Positions 44,373 through 54,219 of a DNA stretch of 64,000 nucleotides are shown here, in pieces; the stretch's first letter is position 1; the number at the start of each line of letters is the position of its first letter. Both the position numbers and the translations under genes were made by a program. The notes below the pieces were generated by a model, which was not told the DNA's origin, did no database searches, and saw only the letters and a program-made list of their open reading frames with translations. The DNA is from Actinomyces radicidentis (GTDB lineage: Bacteria > Actinomycetota > Actinomycetes > Actinomycetales > Actinomycetaceae). The stretch is from NCBI RefSeq assembly GCF_001553565.1, contig NZ_CP014228.1, positions 1,674,001 through 1,738,000 on the forward strand. The letters run 5' to 3'.

Positions 44373-45665
44373 GTGCTCAGCGCGTTCATGCAGGCGTTCA
44401 GGACGCCCGACCTGCGGCGAAAGCTGCTCTTCACCCTGGGCATCATGGCCCTGTTCCGCCTCGGCTCCGTCGTGCCCACCCCGGGCGTCGACCTCGCCAA
44501 CGTCCAGCAGTGCGTCGGCGAGAGCGAGGACGCGGGCCTGCTGAGCCTCATCAACGTCTTCTCCGGTGGAGCGCTGCTCCAGCTGAGCGTCTTTGCGCTG
44601 GGCATCATGCCCTACATCACCGCGTCGATCATCATCCAGCTGCTCCGCGTCGTCATCCCCCGGTTCGAGGAGCTCCACAAGGAGGGGCAGGCGGGCACCG
44701 CCAAGCTCACCGAGTACACGCGCTACCTCACCATCGGGCTCGGCGTCCTGCAGTCCGCGACGATCGTCGCGACCGCCGCCAACGGCAACCTCTTCACCGG
44801 GTGCTCCGTCGACGTCATCCCGAACGACGGCCCCGTCACGCTCGCGCTCATGATCATCACGATGACCGCCGGGACGGGCCTGATCATGTGGCTCGGCGAG
44901 CTCATCACCGAGCGCGGCATCGGCAACGGCATGTCCCTGCTGATCTTCACGTCCATCGTGGCCCGGATGCCGCAGAACCTGTTCTCCATCATCGGGGGCA
45001 ACGGCGGCTTCGCGAAGTTCCTCGGCGTCGTCGTCATCATCCTCATCGCCACCCTGGCCGTCGTCTTCGTCGAGCAGGCCACGCGCCGCATCCCGGTCCA
45101 GTACGCCAAGCGGATGATCGGTCGGCGGCAGTACGGCGGCTCCACGACCTACATCCCGATCAAGATCAACACCGCGGGCGTCATCCCGGTCATCTTCGCC
45201 TCGTCGATCCTGGCCATGCCGCAGCTCGTCGCCCAGTTCGCCAAGCCGACCTCCGGCTGGGTGCAGTGGGTGTCGAACAACCTCCAGCAGACCGACACGA
45301 TCTACCTCATCGGCTACGGCCTGCTCATCCTCTTCTTCACGTTCTTCTACACGGCGATCACCTTCGACCCGGAGGAGATCGCTGACAACATGAAGAAGTA
45401 CGGGGGCTTCATCCCCGGCGTCCGCGCCGGCGAGCCCACCGTCCGCTACCTGTCCTACGTCATCGATCGCGTGACGACGGCCGGCAGCGCCTACCTCGTC
45501 GTGCTGGCCCTCCTGCCGACCATCGCGGTCACGGTCATGGGCTTGTCGCAGAACCTCCCGTTCGGCGGCACGACGATCCTCATCATGGTGGGAGTCGGGC
45601 TCCAGACCGTCAAGGAGATCAACTCCCAGCTCCAGCAGCGCCACTACGAAGGGTTCCTCTCATGA
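44373..45665 (+). CDS. secY: Protein translocase subunit SecY
   Basis: Pore-forming subunit of the Sec channel with ten membrane helices; 430 residues, the usual length. FRTPDLRRKLLFTLGIMALFR, the plug region GGALLQLSVFALGIMPYITASI, and the cytosolic loops with RRQYGG and GVRAGEPT are family typical. The GTG at 44373 follows CAGGAGACC; a longer open frame upstream has no ribosome site and is not SecY-like. The stop overlaps the adk ATG by four bases. Confidence 0.97.
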   Translation: MLSAFMQAFRTPDLRRKLLFTLGIMALFRLGSVVPTPGVDLANVQQCVGESEDAGLLSLINVFSGGALLQLSVFALGIMPYITASIIIQLLRVVIPRFEELHKEGQAGTAKLTEYTRYLTIGLGVLQSATIVATAANGNLFTGCSVDVIPNDGPVTLALMIITMTAGTGLIMWLGELITERGIGNGMSLLIFTSIVARMPQNLFSIIGGNGGFAKFLGVVVIILIATLAVVFVEQATRRIPVQYAKRMIGRRQYGGSTTYIPIKINTAGVIPVIFASSILAMPQLVAQFAKPTSGWVQWVSNNLQQTDTIYLIGYGLLILFFTFFYTAITFDPEEIADNMKKYGGFIPGVRAGEPTVRYLSYVIDRVTTAGSAYLVVLALLPTIAVTVMGLSQNLPFGGTTILIMVGVGLQTVKEINSQLQQRHYEGFLS

Positions 45666-46246
45666 GCGCACGCATGGTCCTCCTCGGCCCTCCCGGGGCC
45701 GGCAAGGGCACCCAGGCCGCCCGCATCTCCGAGCGTCTCGGCATCCCCGCCATCTCGACGGGCGACATCTTCCGCGCCAACGTCGCGGGGGAGACCGAGC
45801 TCGGCAAGCAGGCCAAGCAGTACATGGACAAGGGCGAGTACGTCCCCGACTCCGTCACGAACGCGATGGTCAAGGACCGCATCGCGCAGGACGACGCAGC
45901 CGAGGGCTTCCTCCTCGACGGCTACCCCCGCACCGAGGCCCAGGTGAACGAGCTCGACGCCATGCTCGCCGAGGCCGGCCTCGCCCTCGACGTCGTGCTC
46001 GAGATCACCGCCGACAACGAGGTCGTCGTCGAGCGCCTCCTCAAGCGCGCCAGCGAGCAGAACCGCGCCGACGACACCGAGCCCGTCATCCGCCGCCGCC
46101 TCGAGGTCTACGCGGGGCAGACCGCGCCCCTCGCCGCGCTCTACGAGGCCAAGGGCCTCCTCGTGCGCGCCGACGGCATCGGCGCGGTCGACGAGGTCAC
46201 CGAGCGCATCATGACGGCCCTCGAGGCCGCCGGCGTCCGAGCCTGA
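45662..46246 (+). CDS. adk: Adenylate kinase
   Basis: Balances ATP, ADP and AMP. The 194-residue protein is the short form: P loop LGPPGAGKGTQA, AMP-binding AISTGDIFRANV and GFLLDGYPRTEAQV, and a small lid (RASEQNRADDTEPVIRRRLE) instead of the zinc lid. It is coupled to secY through an ATGA overlap, the usual secY-adk-map order. Confidence 0.97.
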   Translation: MSARMVLLGPPGAGKGTQAARISERLGIPAISTGDIFRANVAGETELGKQAKQYMDKGEYVPDSVTNAMVKDRIAQDDAAEGFLLDGYPRTEAQVNELDAMLAEAGLALDVVLEITADNEVVVERLLKRASEQNRADDTEPVIRRRLEVYAGQTAPLAALYEAKGLLVRADGIGAVDEVTERIMTALEAAGVRA

Positions 46247-46400
46247 CGCCACGGCCCGACGGCGCCCCGCCGCCAGGCCCGCCGCTGCGGCGGCACCCGC
46301 ACAGCAGCCCGGCGTCCCGACGCCGACCCCGGCGCCCGACCGGGTCCCCTCCCCACCGCTGCGCACCCAACGCGAGAGAGCACCGAACGAGGAGGAGACC

Positions 46401-47282
46401 GTGCTGTCACGGGAGCACATCCAGATCAAGACCAGGGACCAGGTCCTGCGCATGCGCGAGGCCGGACTCGTCGTCGCCGACATCCACGCCGCCCTGCGCG
46501 AGGCGGTCCGCCCCGGCACGACGACCGCCGAGCTCGACGCCGTCTCCGCCGCGGCCATCGAGCGCGGCGGGGCCCGGTCCAACTTCCTGGGCTACGAGGG
46601 CTACCCGGCCACGGTCTGCGTCTCGGTCAACGACGAGGTCGTCCACGGCATCCCGGGCGAGCGCGTCCTCGAGGCCGGTGACCTCGTCACCTTCGACTGC
46701 GGCGCCTACGTCACCGACGACGACGGCACCCAGTGGCACGGCGACGCCGCCTTCACCACCGTCGTCGGCGGCCGCTACGCCAGCGAGGCCGACCGCGTCC
46801 TCGACACCACGACCCGCGAGGCCCTGTGGGCCGCGATCGCCGCCGTCGCCCGCGCCGCCGCGGGGGAGGCCCGGGGCCGCGACGAGCGCCTCAACGTCGT
46901 CGGGGACTCCGTCGAGCGGGTCGTCGCGGAAGCCTCCCTGCGCGAGGGCGTCCCGCTCGGGATCCTCGAGGACTACGTCGGGCACGGCATCGGCACCGCC
47001 ATGCACATGGACCCCGACGTCCTCAACTACTCGGTCAAGCGCCGCGGACCGCGACTGCGCACCGGCATGGTCATCGCCATCGAGCCGATGCTCACGGCCG
47101 GCGGGCCCGAGGTGCGCGAGCTCGACGACGGCTGGACCGTCGTCACCGAGGACGGCTCCCGCGCCGCCCAGTGGGAGCACACCGTCGCCATCGTCCCCGG
47201 CGGGGTCTGGGTCCTCACGGCGCCGGACGGCGGTTTCGAGGGGCTGGCGCCCCACGGCATCGAGCCCCGTCCCCTCGTCTGA
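46401..47282 (+). CDS. map: Methionine aminopeptidase, type I
   Basis: Removes the initiator methionine from new proteins. The 293-residue product has all five metal ligands: Asp in FDCGAYV, Asp in HGDAAFTTV, His in GHGIGTAMH, Glu in IEPML and Glu in AQWEHTV. GAGGAGACC precedes the GTG at 46401. It is 154 bp from adk and probably in the same transcript. A C-terminal tail of about 20 residues ([11 protein letters not shown]) is extra to the catalytic fold. Confidence 0.96.
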   Translation: MLSREHIQIKTRDQVLRMREAGLVVADIHAALREAVRPGTTTAELDAVSAAAIERGGARSNFLGYEGYPATVCVSVNDEVVHGIPGERVLEAGDLVTFDCGAYVTDDDGTQWHGDAAFTTVVGGRYASEADRVLDTTTREALWAAIAAVARAAAGEARGRDERLNVVGDSVERVVAEASLREGVPLGILEDYVGHGIGTAMHMDPDVLNYSVKRRGPRLRTGMVIAIEPMLTAGGPEVRELDDGWTVVTEDGSRAAQWEHTVAIVPGGVWVLTAPDGGFEGLAPHGIEPRPLV

Positions 47283-47430
47283 CGCGCCGGCCCGGCCCGG
47301 ATACGGGCGGCCCGCAGCGGTGCCGGCCGGGGGAGCGCCCTCCCGCCCCGCCGCGTCCCCGCTCCGCGGTGTGTCCAGGAGCACCGGGGGAGTGGCCGTT
47401 CTCGCATGGAACGCGGCGGCGCGCCTGCCG

Positions 47431-47436
47431 TATTGT
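47431..47436 (+). promoter_or_regulatory. Candidate -10 box upstream of infA
   Basis: TATTGT is flanked by the short inverted bases GCCG/TGGC and stands out in a GC-rich gap of 284 bp between map and infA. No good -35 is seen. Its position fits a separate promoter for infA-rpmJ and the alpha cluster. Confidence 0.4.
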
Positions 47437-47566
47437 TGGCAGTCGGTGCGCCCGACGGTCCGGAGCGCCCGGCCCCGTTCGCACGGGCGCCGGACCGGGA
47501 CCGCACGCGCCGTCCGGCGACGTCGTCGCCGGGACCACTCGAGCGAGAAAGCACCGATGGAGGAAC

Positions 47567-47788
47567 ATGGCTAAGAAGGACGGCGTCATCGAGGTCGAGG
47601 GATCGGTCGTCGAGGCCCTTCCGAACGCGATGTTCCGGGTGGAGCTGAGCAACGGGCACGTCGTGCTCGCGCACATCTCCGGCAAGATGCGGCAGCACTA
47701 CATCCGCATCCTCCCCGAGGACCGCGTGGTCGTCGAGCTGAGCCCGTACGACCTCTCCCGCGGCCGCATCGTCTACCGGTACAAGTGA
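47567..47788 (+). CDS. infA: Translation initiation factor IF-1
   Basis: Single OB-fold factor that binds the A site of the small subunit during initiation. The product is 73 residues, the usual length: [40 protein letters not shown] and [20 protein letters not shown]. The ATG follows GATGGAGGAAC. It leads a tight group with rpmJ, rpsM, rpsK, rpoA and rplQ. Confidence 0.97.
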   Translation: MAKKDGVIEVEGSVVEALPNAMFRVELSNGHVVLAHISGKMRQHYIRILPEDRVVVELSPYDLSRGRIVYRYK

Positions 47789-47823
47789 CAGTCCTCCCCG
47801 TGAGGGGATGACGGAGGAACATC

Positions 47824-47937
47824 ATGAAGGTCAAGCCGAGCGTCAAGAAGATCTGTGACAACTGCAAGGTGATTCGTCGCCACGGCCGTGTCATGGTCAT
47901 CTGCGAGAACCCGCGGCACAAGCAGCGCCAGGGCTGA
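47824..47937 (+). CDS. rpmJ: 50S ribosomal protein L36
   Basis: The smallest standard large-subunit protein, 37 residues, starting [19 protein letters not shown]. It is the zinc-binding (C+) form: Cys11, Cys14, Cys27 and His32 are present. ACGGAGGAACATC lies before the ATG at 47824, 35 bp after infA. Its length makes it easy to miss in automatic calls. Confidence 0.97.
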   Translation: MKVKPSVKKICDNCKVIRRHGRVMVICENPRHKQRQG

Positions 47938-48113
47938 GGCCCGCCGCTGCCGGTCGCTGAGGACGAGGTCCCAGCGGCCACCCACAAGCACCCACCCCAG
48001 CGGACCCGCCGAGCGCGGGCCGCAACCCCCGGTTCCTGGAGGCCGGGGCCGCCGAACAAGGGTGGCGGGGGAGGTGGGCGACGACCTCCGGGAGCACACA
48101 GGAGAACCACACC

Positions 48114-48488
48114 GTGGCACGCATTTCCGGTGTCGACCTGCCTCGCGAGAAGCGAGTCGAGGTCGCACTCACGTACATCTTCGGGATCGGCCGCACGCGC
48201 GCGGACGAGACCCTCGCGGCGACCGGGGTCAACCCCGACACCCGCGTCAAGGACCTGACCGAGGACGACCTCGTCAAGCTCCGCAACCACATCGAGGCCA
48301 GCTACCAGGTCGAGGGCGACCTCCGCCGCGAGGTCCAGGCGGACATCCGCCGCAAGATCGAGATCGGCTGCTACCAGGGCCTGCGCCACCGCCGCCACCT
48401 CCCGGTGCACGGGCAGCGCACCAAGACCAACGCGCGCACGCGCAAGGGTCCCAAGCGCACCGTGGCCGGTAAGAAGAAGGCCAAGTAA
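48114..48488 (+). CDS. rpsM: 30S ribosomal protein S13
   Basis: Small-subunit head protein that touches the P-site tRNA and bridges to L5. The 124-residue product has [34 protein letters not shown]-type loop ([20 protein letters not shown]) and a basic tail. The GTG at 48114 follows CAGGAGAACCACACC. A 176-bp gap separates it from rpmJ and holds no other gene. Confidence 0.97.
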   Translation: MARISGVDLPREKRVEVALTYIFGIGRTRADETLAATGVNPDTRVKDLTEDDLVKLRNHIEASYQVEGDLRREVQADIRRKIEIGCYQGLRHRRHLPVHGQRTKTNARTRKGPKRTVAGKKKAK

Positions 48489-48557
48489 GCAGTAGTCCAC
48501 GACGCCGGGCCCCAGGGCCCGCCGTGGATCGACGACCTCATCGCAGAAGAAGGAAAC

Positions 48558-48959
48558 ATGCCTGCCAAGTCCCGTTCCGCCGTGCGCAAGCCGCGCCGCA
48601 AGGACCGTAAGAACGTCACTCACGGTCACGCCTACATCAAGTCCACCTTCAACAACACCATCGTGTCCCTCACGGACCCGACCGGCGCCGTCATCGCCTG
48701 GGCCTCCTCCGGCCAGGTCGGCTTCAAGGGCTCCCGCAAGTCCACGCCGTACGCCGCCCAGCTCGCCGCCGAGGCCGCCGCGCGTCGCGCGCAGGAGCAC
48801 GGCATGAAGAAGATCGACGTCTTCGTCAAGGGTCCGGGCTCCGGCCGCGAGACCGCGATCCGCTCCCTCCAGGCCGCCGGCCTCGAGGTCGGCTCCATCA
48901 CGGACGTCACCCCCCAGGCCCACAACGGCTGCCGCCCCCCGAAGCGTCGCCGCGTCTGA
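48558..48959 (+). CDS. rpsK: 30S ribosomal protein S11
   Basis: Platform protein that helps to shape the mRNA exit path; 133 residues. [41 protein letters not shown] and the end [12 protein letters not shown] are canonical. GAAGAAGGAAAC precedes the ATG. Note that rpsD (S4), which often follows rpsK, is absent here; the next gene is rpoA. Confidence 0.97.
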   Translation: MPAKSRSAVRKPRRKDRKNVTHGHAYIKSTFNNTIVSLTDPTGAVIAWASSGQVGFKGSRKSTPYAAQLAAEAAARRAQEHGMKKIDVFVKGPGSGRETAIRSLQAAGLEVGSITDVTPQAHNGCRPPKRRRV

Positions 48960-49126
48960 GACCACGAGGCCGACGCCGCCCCCGCCACCGCGAGGCGCCG
49001 GCGTCGGCCGCATCGCGCCCGCCCCACCGGGGCCCGCGCGGGCGGAGGCCGAGGCTCTCCCGGCCAGCCGCCCACCCATGAGGAACGACGTCATATAGCG
49101 GGCGTCGCGACGAAAGGAAACCTTCA

Positions 49127-50128
49127 GTGCTCATCGCACAGCGACCCACTCTCTCCGAGGAGGTCATCGAGGAGGACCGCCGCTCGCGGTTCGTCATCGA
49201 GCCCCTCGAGCCCGGCTTCGGCTACACGCTCGGCAACTCCCTGCGCCGCACGCTGCTGTCGTCCATCCCGGGCGCGGCCGTGACCAGCGTCCGCATCGAC
49301 GGCGTGCCCCACGAGTTCCGCACCATCGCCGGGGTCAAGGAGGATGTCGCCCAGATCATCCTCAACATCAAGGAGATCGTCCTCTCCTCGGAGAACGACG
49401 AGCCGGTCGTCATGTACCTGCGCAAGTCGGGCCCGGGCGTCGTCACCGCCGGCGACATCACCCCGCCCGCCGGCGTCCAGATCCACAACGAGGACCTTGT
49501 CATCGCCACTCTCAACGAGAAGGGCAAGCTCGAGATCGAGCTGACGGTCGAGCGCGGCCGCGGCTACGTCTCCGCCAACCAGAACAAGGACCCGAACGCG
49601 GAGATCTCCCGGATCCCCGTGGACTCGATCTACTCGCCGGTCAAGAAGGTCTCCTACGCCGTCGAGGCGACCCGTGTCGAGCAGCGCACGGACTTCGACC
49701 GCCTCGTCGTCGACGTCGAGACGAAGGCCTCCATCACCCCGCGCGACGCGCTGGCCTCCGCCGGCAAGACGCTCGTCGAGCTCTTCGGGCTCGCCCGCGA
49801 GCTCAACGTCGAGGCCGAGGGCATCGAGGTCGGTCCGTCCCCGATGGACCAGGCCCTCCAGCAGGACCTCGCCCTCATGATCGACGAGCTCGACCTGCAG
49901 GCACGCTCCTCGAACGCCCTCAAGCGCGAGGGCATCCACACCGTCGGTGAGCTCGTCGCGCGCAGCGAGGCGGACCTCCTCGACATCCGCAACTTCGGTG
50001 CCAAGTCCATCTCCGAGATCAAGGAGAAGCTGGCCGAGCTGGGTCTGTCCCTCAAGGGCTCCCCGGTCGACTACGTCTCGGAGGACGACTACACCAACCC
50101 CACGTTCAGCGACGAGCAGCAGGCCTGA
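49127..50128 (+). CDS. rpoA: RNA polymerase alpha subunit
   Basis: Scaffold of RNA polymerase and contact for UP elements and activators; 333 residues. The N-terminal assembly domain has [30 protein letters not shown]-type sequence ([20 protein letters not shown]), and the C-terminal domain has [20 protein letters not shown] and [16 protein letters not shown]. The GTG at 49127 follows GAAAGGAAACC. A 167-bp gap after rpsK ends in this ribosome site. Confidence 0.97.
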   Translation: MLIAQRPTLSEEVIEEDRRSRFVIEPLEPGFGYTLGNSLRRTLLSSIPGAAVTSVRIDGVPHEFRTIAGVKEDVAQIILNIKEIVLSSENDEPVVMYLRKSGPGVVTAGDITPPAGVQIHNEDLVIATLNEKGKLEIELTVERGRGYVSANQNKDPNAEISRIPVDSIYSPVKKVSYAVEATRVEQRTDFDRLVVDVETKASITPRDALASAGKTLVELFGLARELNVEAEGIEVGPSPMDQALQQDLALMIDELDLQARSSNALKREGIHTVGELVARSEADLLDIRNFGAKSISEIKEKLAELGLSLKGSPVDYVSEDDYTNPTFSDEQQA

Positions 50129-50158
50129 GCCCGCTCGCCTTTCTACTAGGAGACAACA

Positions 50159-50665
50159 ATGCCTCGCCCCACCAAGGGTCCCCGCCTGGGCGGCTCCGCC
50201 CAGCACGAGCGCCACATGCTGGCCAACCTGGCCACGCAGCTCTTCATCCACGAGTCCATCACGACCACGGAGGCCCGCGCCCGTCGCCTGCGCCCCTACG
50301 TCGAGAAGCTCATCACCAAGGGCAAGCGCGGCGACCTCCACGCCCGTCGCACCGTCCTCAAGAAGGTCACGGACAAGCAGGCCGTGTACCGCCTCTTCGA
50401 GGAGCTCGCCCCGCAGCTCGAGGGTCGCGACGGCGGTTACACCCGCATCGTGAAGACCGCGCCGCGCAAGGGCGACAACGCCCCCATGGCCGTCATCTCC
50501 CTCGTCCTCGAGCCGGTCGCCAAGAAGGAGGTCGTCAAGGACTCCGTCCAGACCGCCAAGAAGGCCGCCGACGCCGCCGTGGCGGAGGCTCCAGCCGAGG
50601 ATACCGCCGAGGCCGCCGGCTTCGAGCCCGCCGGTGGCGCCGACGCCCAGAAGGCCGAGGCCTGA
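50159..50665 (+). CDS. rplQ: 50S ribosomal protein L17
   Basis: Protein at the tunnel exit rim; 168 residues. [41 protein letters not shown] and [20 protein letters not shown] are typical. The last 40-50 residues form an Ala/Glu-rich acidic tail often found in actinobacteria. It follows rpoA by 30 bp, with CTAGGAGACAAC before the ATG, and is closed by a strong terminator. Confidence 0.97.
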   Translation: MPRPTKGPRLGGSAQHERHMLANLATQLFIHESITTTEARARRLRPYVEKLITKGKRGDLHARRTVLKKVTDKQAVYRLFEELAPQLEGRDGGYTRIVKTAPRKGDNAPMAVISLVLEPVAKKEVVKDSVQTAKKAADAAVAEAPAEDTAEAAGFEPAGGADAQKAEA

Positions 50666-50690
50666 CCCGGCCGCCGGTCCCAGCACCGCA

Positions 50691-50730
50691 CGGAGCGCCC
50701 GCCCTCCCCTCGGGGAGGGCGGGCGCTCCG
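50691..50730 (+). terminator. Terminator after rplQ
   Basis: Positions 50691-50709 pair perfectly with 50712-50730 (19 bp) around a TC tip. It ends the alpha cluster. The following 233 bp to the next start contain no recognisable feature beyond GC-rich sequence. Confidence 0.85.
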
Positions 50731-50963
50731 CCGTCCCCGGAGGACGTGGGCCCCGCTGCTCCGTGCGCAGCGACGGTCTCGGCGGGGCTCCGCGGTCCTC
50801 ACTGGTCCCCGGTCGTCGTGAGGCCGGCCTCGCGCCCCGTTGCGGGCGCACGGCCCGGGTGCGGGCGGGGTGCGGAACGGCGGCGGGAAACCGCGGGACC
50901 GCGCGGACGCGCGCCCTTCTAGCCTCGAGGTGTTCTCATTCCCCGTGTCCCATGGAGACTCCC

Positions 50964-52268
50964 GTGAAGCTTCTCAAGAACACCCTCACCTCGGCCGCGG
51001 CCCTCGCGCTCGTCATCGCCCCCGTCGCGGTCGTCGCCTCGGCCCCCGCCCCGGCAGCCGCGGCGGACGCGGTCTCCCTGTCGAACGTCCAGGTCACGAA
51101 CGAGACCGCGACCGCCTGGTCCACCGTCACCGTCTCCGCGGACTGGAGCGCCACCTCCCCGACGGCGGGCCAGACCTTCACCCTCAGCCTCGGGGAGGGT
51201 CTGCGCTGGCCTGCCGGCGTCGCCTTCCCCCTCACTGAGAAGAGCAACGGAGAGACCGTCGGCTCCTGCGTCGCGGCGGAGGGCTCCTCCGGTCTCGTGT
51301 GCACCCTCAACGCGAACGCGGAGAAGTGGGACACCCTCGAGGGCGGCGTCACCGCCTACGGCCAGATCACGAACGCCCTCGTCGGCAGGACCAGCTCGAC
51401 GCTCACCGCATCCGGCAGGACCTATACCGTCGTCCCCGGTGACGGCGACGGTGACGGCGTCTGCGACGTCAACTGCGACGGCGTGACCCCGAACGTCCCC
51501 GACGGCACGACCAAGAAGTACGGCTGGTTGGAGAAGAAGCTCGCCGACGGCACGAGCGAGTTCGAGTGGGCCATCAACGTCACCGGCTCCACCTCCTACA
51601 CCGTGTCGGACCCCGGCACCACGGTCGCCGGCGTCAGCTGCACCGACGGCTCCTGGGACGACGCGTACTCGCCGAGCCCCGCCGCCGTCATCGGGGACGG
51701 CACGGCCTCCTTCACCGCCCCGAGCACGACGACCGCCTGCCGGGTCACCGTCACCTCGACGACGACCGCCGACACCGCCACGAACACCGCGACCGTCAAC
51801 GGCGCCACGCTCACCGCTGACGCCAGGGCCACCGCCCAGGGCGAGGGCTGGGCCTCGGGCGCCAACGCCCCGGTCTCCACGCCGACGCCGAGCGATACGC
51901 CCACCGGCACGCCGTCCCCGACGCCGTCCAGCGCCCCGTCCGCTACGACGAGCGCGACTCCCTCCGGCAACCCGAGCGCCTCCGTGACGCCGTCCGCCTC
52001 GGTCACCCCGTCGGTCTGCGCCTCCCCGGCCGCCTCCGCGAGCGAGAGCCTCGCGGCCTCAGCCACCGCGACCGCGAGCACGACCGGCTGCGCCACCGCC
52101 CCCGCCGTCCACGGCTCCACCACGACGACCCCGGGCACCACGTCCACCACGTCCACCACGGGCCGCTCGCTGGCCCGGACCGGTGCTGACGCGGGCCTCG
52201 GCCTCGCCGCCGTCGCCGCCCTCGGCGCCGGAGTCTCCGCCCTGGCCGTCTCCCGCCGCCGCGCCTGA
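50964..52268 (+). CDS. Secreted, LAxTG-type sortase-anchored protein with a Ca-binding-like loop
   Basis: Unknown function. The 434-residue reading starts at GTG 50964 (TGGAG six bases upstream; an ATG at 50952 is the alternative) with a signal peptide MKLLKNTLTSAAALALVIAP and a likely AxA cleavage near residue 37. Two beta-rich, immunoglobulin-like stretches flank GDGDGDGVCDVNCDG (about 160-175), an Asp-rich loop with two Cys like dockerin or thrombospondin type-3 calcium sites. A Ser/Thr/Pro-rich stalk (about 310-400) leads to SLARTG, a hydrophobic helix and SRRRA, the layout of a class E sortase substrate. No sortase gene is nearby. It interrupts the alpha cluster-truA order. Confidence 0.78.
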   Translation: MKLLKNTLTSAAALALVIAPVAVVASAPAPAAAADAVSLSNVQVTNETATAWSTVTVSADWSATSPTAGQTFTLSLGEGLRWPAGVAFPLTEKSNGETVGSCVAAEGSSGLVCTLNANAEKWDTLEGGVTAYGQITNALVGRTSSTLTASGRTYTVVPGDGDGDGVCDVNCDGVTPNVPDGTTKKYGWLEKKLADGTSEFEWAINVTGSTSYTVSDPGTTVAGVSCTDGSWDDAYSPSPAAVIGDGTASFTAPSTTTACRVTVTSTTTADTATNTATVNGATLTADARATAQGEGWASGANAPVSTPTPSDTPTGTPSPTPSSAPSATTSATPSGNPSASVTPSASVTPSVCASPAASASESLAASATATASTTGCATAPAVHGSTTTTPGTTSTTSTTGRSLARTGADAGLGLAAVAALGAGVSALAVSRRRA

Positions 52269-52306
52269 GACCGCACCGGGCGCCAGAGCCCGGGCCTGAG
52301 ACCTCG

Positions 52307-52345
52307 GAGGGGCCCGCCACCGGATCGACCGGTGACGGGCCCCTC
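52307..52345. terminator. Bidirectional hairpin between convergent genes
   Basis: GAGGGGCCCG (52307-52316) pairs with 52336-52345, then after one mismatch CACCGG (52318-52323) pairs with CCGGTG (52329-52334) around ATCGA. It lies between the anchored-protein gene and the ROK gene. Confidence 0.75.
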
Positions 52346-52360
52346 GTCGTGCGCGTGCGC

Positions 52361-53125
52361 TCAGTCCCGCGTCATCGCCCAGCAGCGCGCCCCGCCGGTC
52401 ATCCCGGCCTCGTTGGGGACGACGACGACGTCGTCGCCCATGCGCGCCAGCTGGGCCGGCGTGATCCGGCGCGAGTTGCCCCCGCCCAGGTAGAGCCGGT
52501 CCCACATGTACATGGGGCGCAGCGCCTCGACGACGCGGCGCACGCGGCGCGACCAGTGGGCGTCCCCGAGCCGCAGCCGCTCGTGCTCCCCGATGTAGTC
52601 GTCGTAGGTGAGCCCCCAGCGCACCGGTCCCTGCGAGACCTCGACGTGCGGGGCGAGGACCCCGTTGTCGAAGACCGCGTTCCCGAGCCCGGTCCCGAGC
52701 GTCACGATCATCTCGTGACCGTGCCCGGTGACGACCCCGGCGCCCGCCACCTCGGCGTCGTTGAGGACGAGCGCGGGCACGCCCAGGCGGTCCGAGACGG
52801 CGCGCCCCATGTCGAAGTGCGCCCACTCGTCGACGAGCTCGGGGAGCACCCGGGAGCGCGGGCCGTCCTTCGTGATGTAGTGCGGCGTCGCGACGACCAC
52901 CCCGTGGCGGATCATGCCCGGCATGCCCACGGTCACCCTGTCGGCCGCGGGGAGCTGCTCGGCGAGCCCCGCGATCGTGTCGACGAGCTTCGTCGGCGGC
53001 AGCGGGTACGGCGTGGGGGTGCGGACGGCGCGGGAGGTGATCGTGCCCTCCCCGTCGAGGACGGAGGCCTTGATGCCGCCGCCGCCGCAGTCGACGGAGA
53101 GCGTGGAGGTCGTGGTCACCCGCAC
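52361..53125 (-). CDS. ROK-family protein, divergent (polyphosphate-glucokinase-like length)
   Basis: Sugar-kinase-fold protein of 254 residues. The N-terminal phosphate loop is [16 protein letters not shown], followed by [10 protein letters not shown], the catalytic-Asp region VLNDAEVAG and the second phosphate loop [15 protein letters not shown]. The length and lack of a CGCxGCxE zinc motif resemble polyphosphate glucokinases. However, the sugar-binding segment, usually with ExGH, reads [17 protein letters not shown], so the substrate is doubtful; it may not be a glucokinase. The start [12 protein letters not shown] is plausible but without a clear ribosome site. It is divergent from truA. 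Confidence 0.75.
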   Translation of the reverse strand: MRVTTTSTLSVDCGGGGIKASVLDGEGTITSRAVRTPTPYPLPPTKLVDTIAGLAEQLPAADRVTVGMPGMIRHGVVVATPHYITKDGPRSRVLPELVDEWAHFDMGRAVSDRLGVPALVLNDAEVAGAGVVTGHGHEMIVTLGTGLGNAVFDNGVLAPHVEVSQGPVRWGLTYDDYIGEHERLRLGDAHWSRRVRRVVEALRPMYMWDRLYLGGGNSRRITPAQLARMGDDVVVVPNEAGMTGGARCWAMTRD

Positions 53126-53190
53126 GACGCTACCGCTTCGTGGCCGGGCTCCGGGACGGCGCGGCGTCCGAGGCGTGGTCGAATGGGGCC

Positions 53191-54219
53191 ATGATCGAGC
53201 AGACCGGACCGGACGCCCCCACCGCCGGCGCGCCCGACGTCTCCGGCGACGCCGCGGAGCGCGGCCAGGGGGCCGACGGGGAGCACCTGCGGGTACGCCT
53301 CGACCTCGCCTACGACGGCACCGCCTTCGCAGGCTGGGCCGCCCAGCCGGGCCTGCGGACCGTCGAGGGCGTCCTGGCCGACGCCCTCGCCACCGTCCTG
53401 CGCGAACCCGTCCGCCTCACCGTCGCCGGACGCACCGACTCCGGCGTCCACGCCGCCGCCCAGGTCGCCCATGTCGATGTGAGCCGCTCCGCCTGGGAGC
53501 GGCTCCCCGGCCGCTCCGACCGTGCGCCGCAGGCCGCCCTCCTCACGCGCCTCGCAGGCGTCCTCGCACGGGAGGCCGCCGCCTCCAGCGGGAGCCACGG
53601 CCTCGGCACCGTGCCCAGGGGCGCCTCCGACCTCGTCGTCGCCGGCGCCCGAACCGCGCCGCCGGGCTTCGACGCGCGCTTCTCCGCCCTCGAGCGCCGC
53701 TACGTCTACCGCATCGCCGACGGCGCGGGGGAGGGGCGGGCCGCGGCGCCGCGCGACCCCGCCCGCCGCGGCCAGGTCCTGTGGGTCCCCGACGTCCTCG
53801 ACGTCGACGCCATGGCGGCCTCCGCCGCCCCGCTCCTCGGCGAGCACGACTTCCTCTCCTACTGCAAGCCGCGGGAGGGCGCCACCACCATCCGCACCCT
53901 CAAGCGCCTCGACTGGCGGCGGGAGCTCGACGGCCCCGACGCCGGGCTCGTCACCCTCACCGTCGTCGCCGACGCCTTCTGCCACTCCATGGTCCGCTCG
54001 CTCGTCGGCGCCGGCCTCGCCGTCGGGCAGGGGCGCAGGCCGGCCTCGTGGCCGGGCGATCTCCTCGCGGCCCGCAGCCGTGACGGCGCCGCGCCCGTCG
54101 CCCCGCCCCACGGGCTCACGCTCGAGGCGGTCTCCTACCCGCCCGACGCGGAGCTGGAGGTCCAGGCCGAGCGCGCCCGCGTCGTGCGGAGCCTGCCCGG
54201 CGGGGACTGCGGCTGCTGA
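53191..54219 (+). CDS. truA: tRNA pseudouridine(38-40) synthase
   Basis: Makes pseudouridine in the anticodon stem-loop of many tRNAs. The 342-residue protein has [17 protein letters not shown] and the catalytic Asp83 in [14 protein letters not shown], then [16 protein letters not shown] and [16 protein letters not shown]. It is longer than the 270-residue E. coli enzyme owing to an N-terminal arm of about 30 residues and insertions near 110-160 that are common in actinobacteria. The ATG at 53191 follows GGGG and is preferred over an in-frame ATG at 53140. It precedes rplM-rpsI, a conserved neighbourhood. Confidence 0.94.
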   Translation: MIEQTGPDAPTAGAPDVSGDAAERGQGADGEHLRVRLDLAYDGTAFAGWAAQPGLRTVEGVLADALATVLREPVRLTVAGRTDSGVHAAAQVAHVDVSRSAWERLPGRSDRAPQAALLTRLAGVLAREAAASSGSHGLGTVPRGASDLVVAGARTAPPGFDARFSALERRYVYRIADGAGEGRAAAPRDPARRGQVLWVPDVLDVDAMAASAAPLLGEHDFLSYCKPREGATTIRTLKRLDWRRELDGPDAGLVTLTVVADAFCHSMVRSLVGAGLAVGQGRRPASWPGDLLAARSRDGAAPVAPPHGLTLEAVSYPPDAELEVQAERARVVRSLPGGDCGC

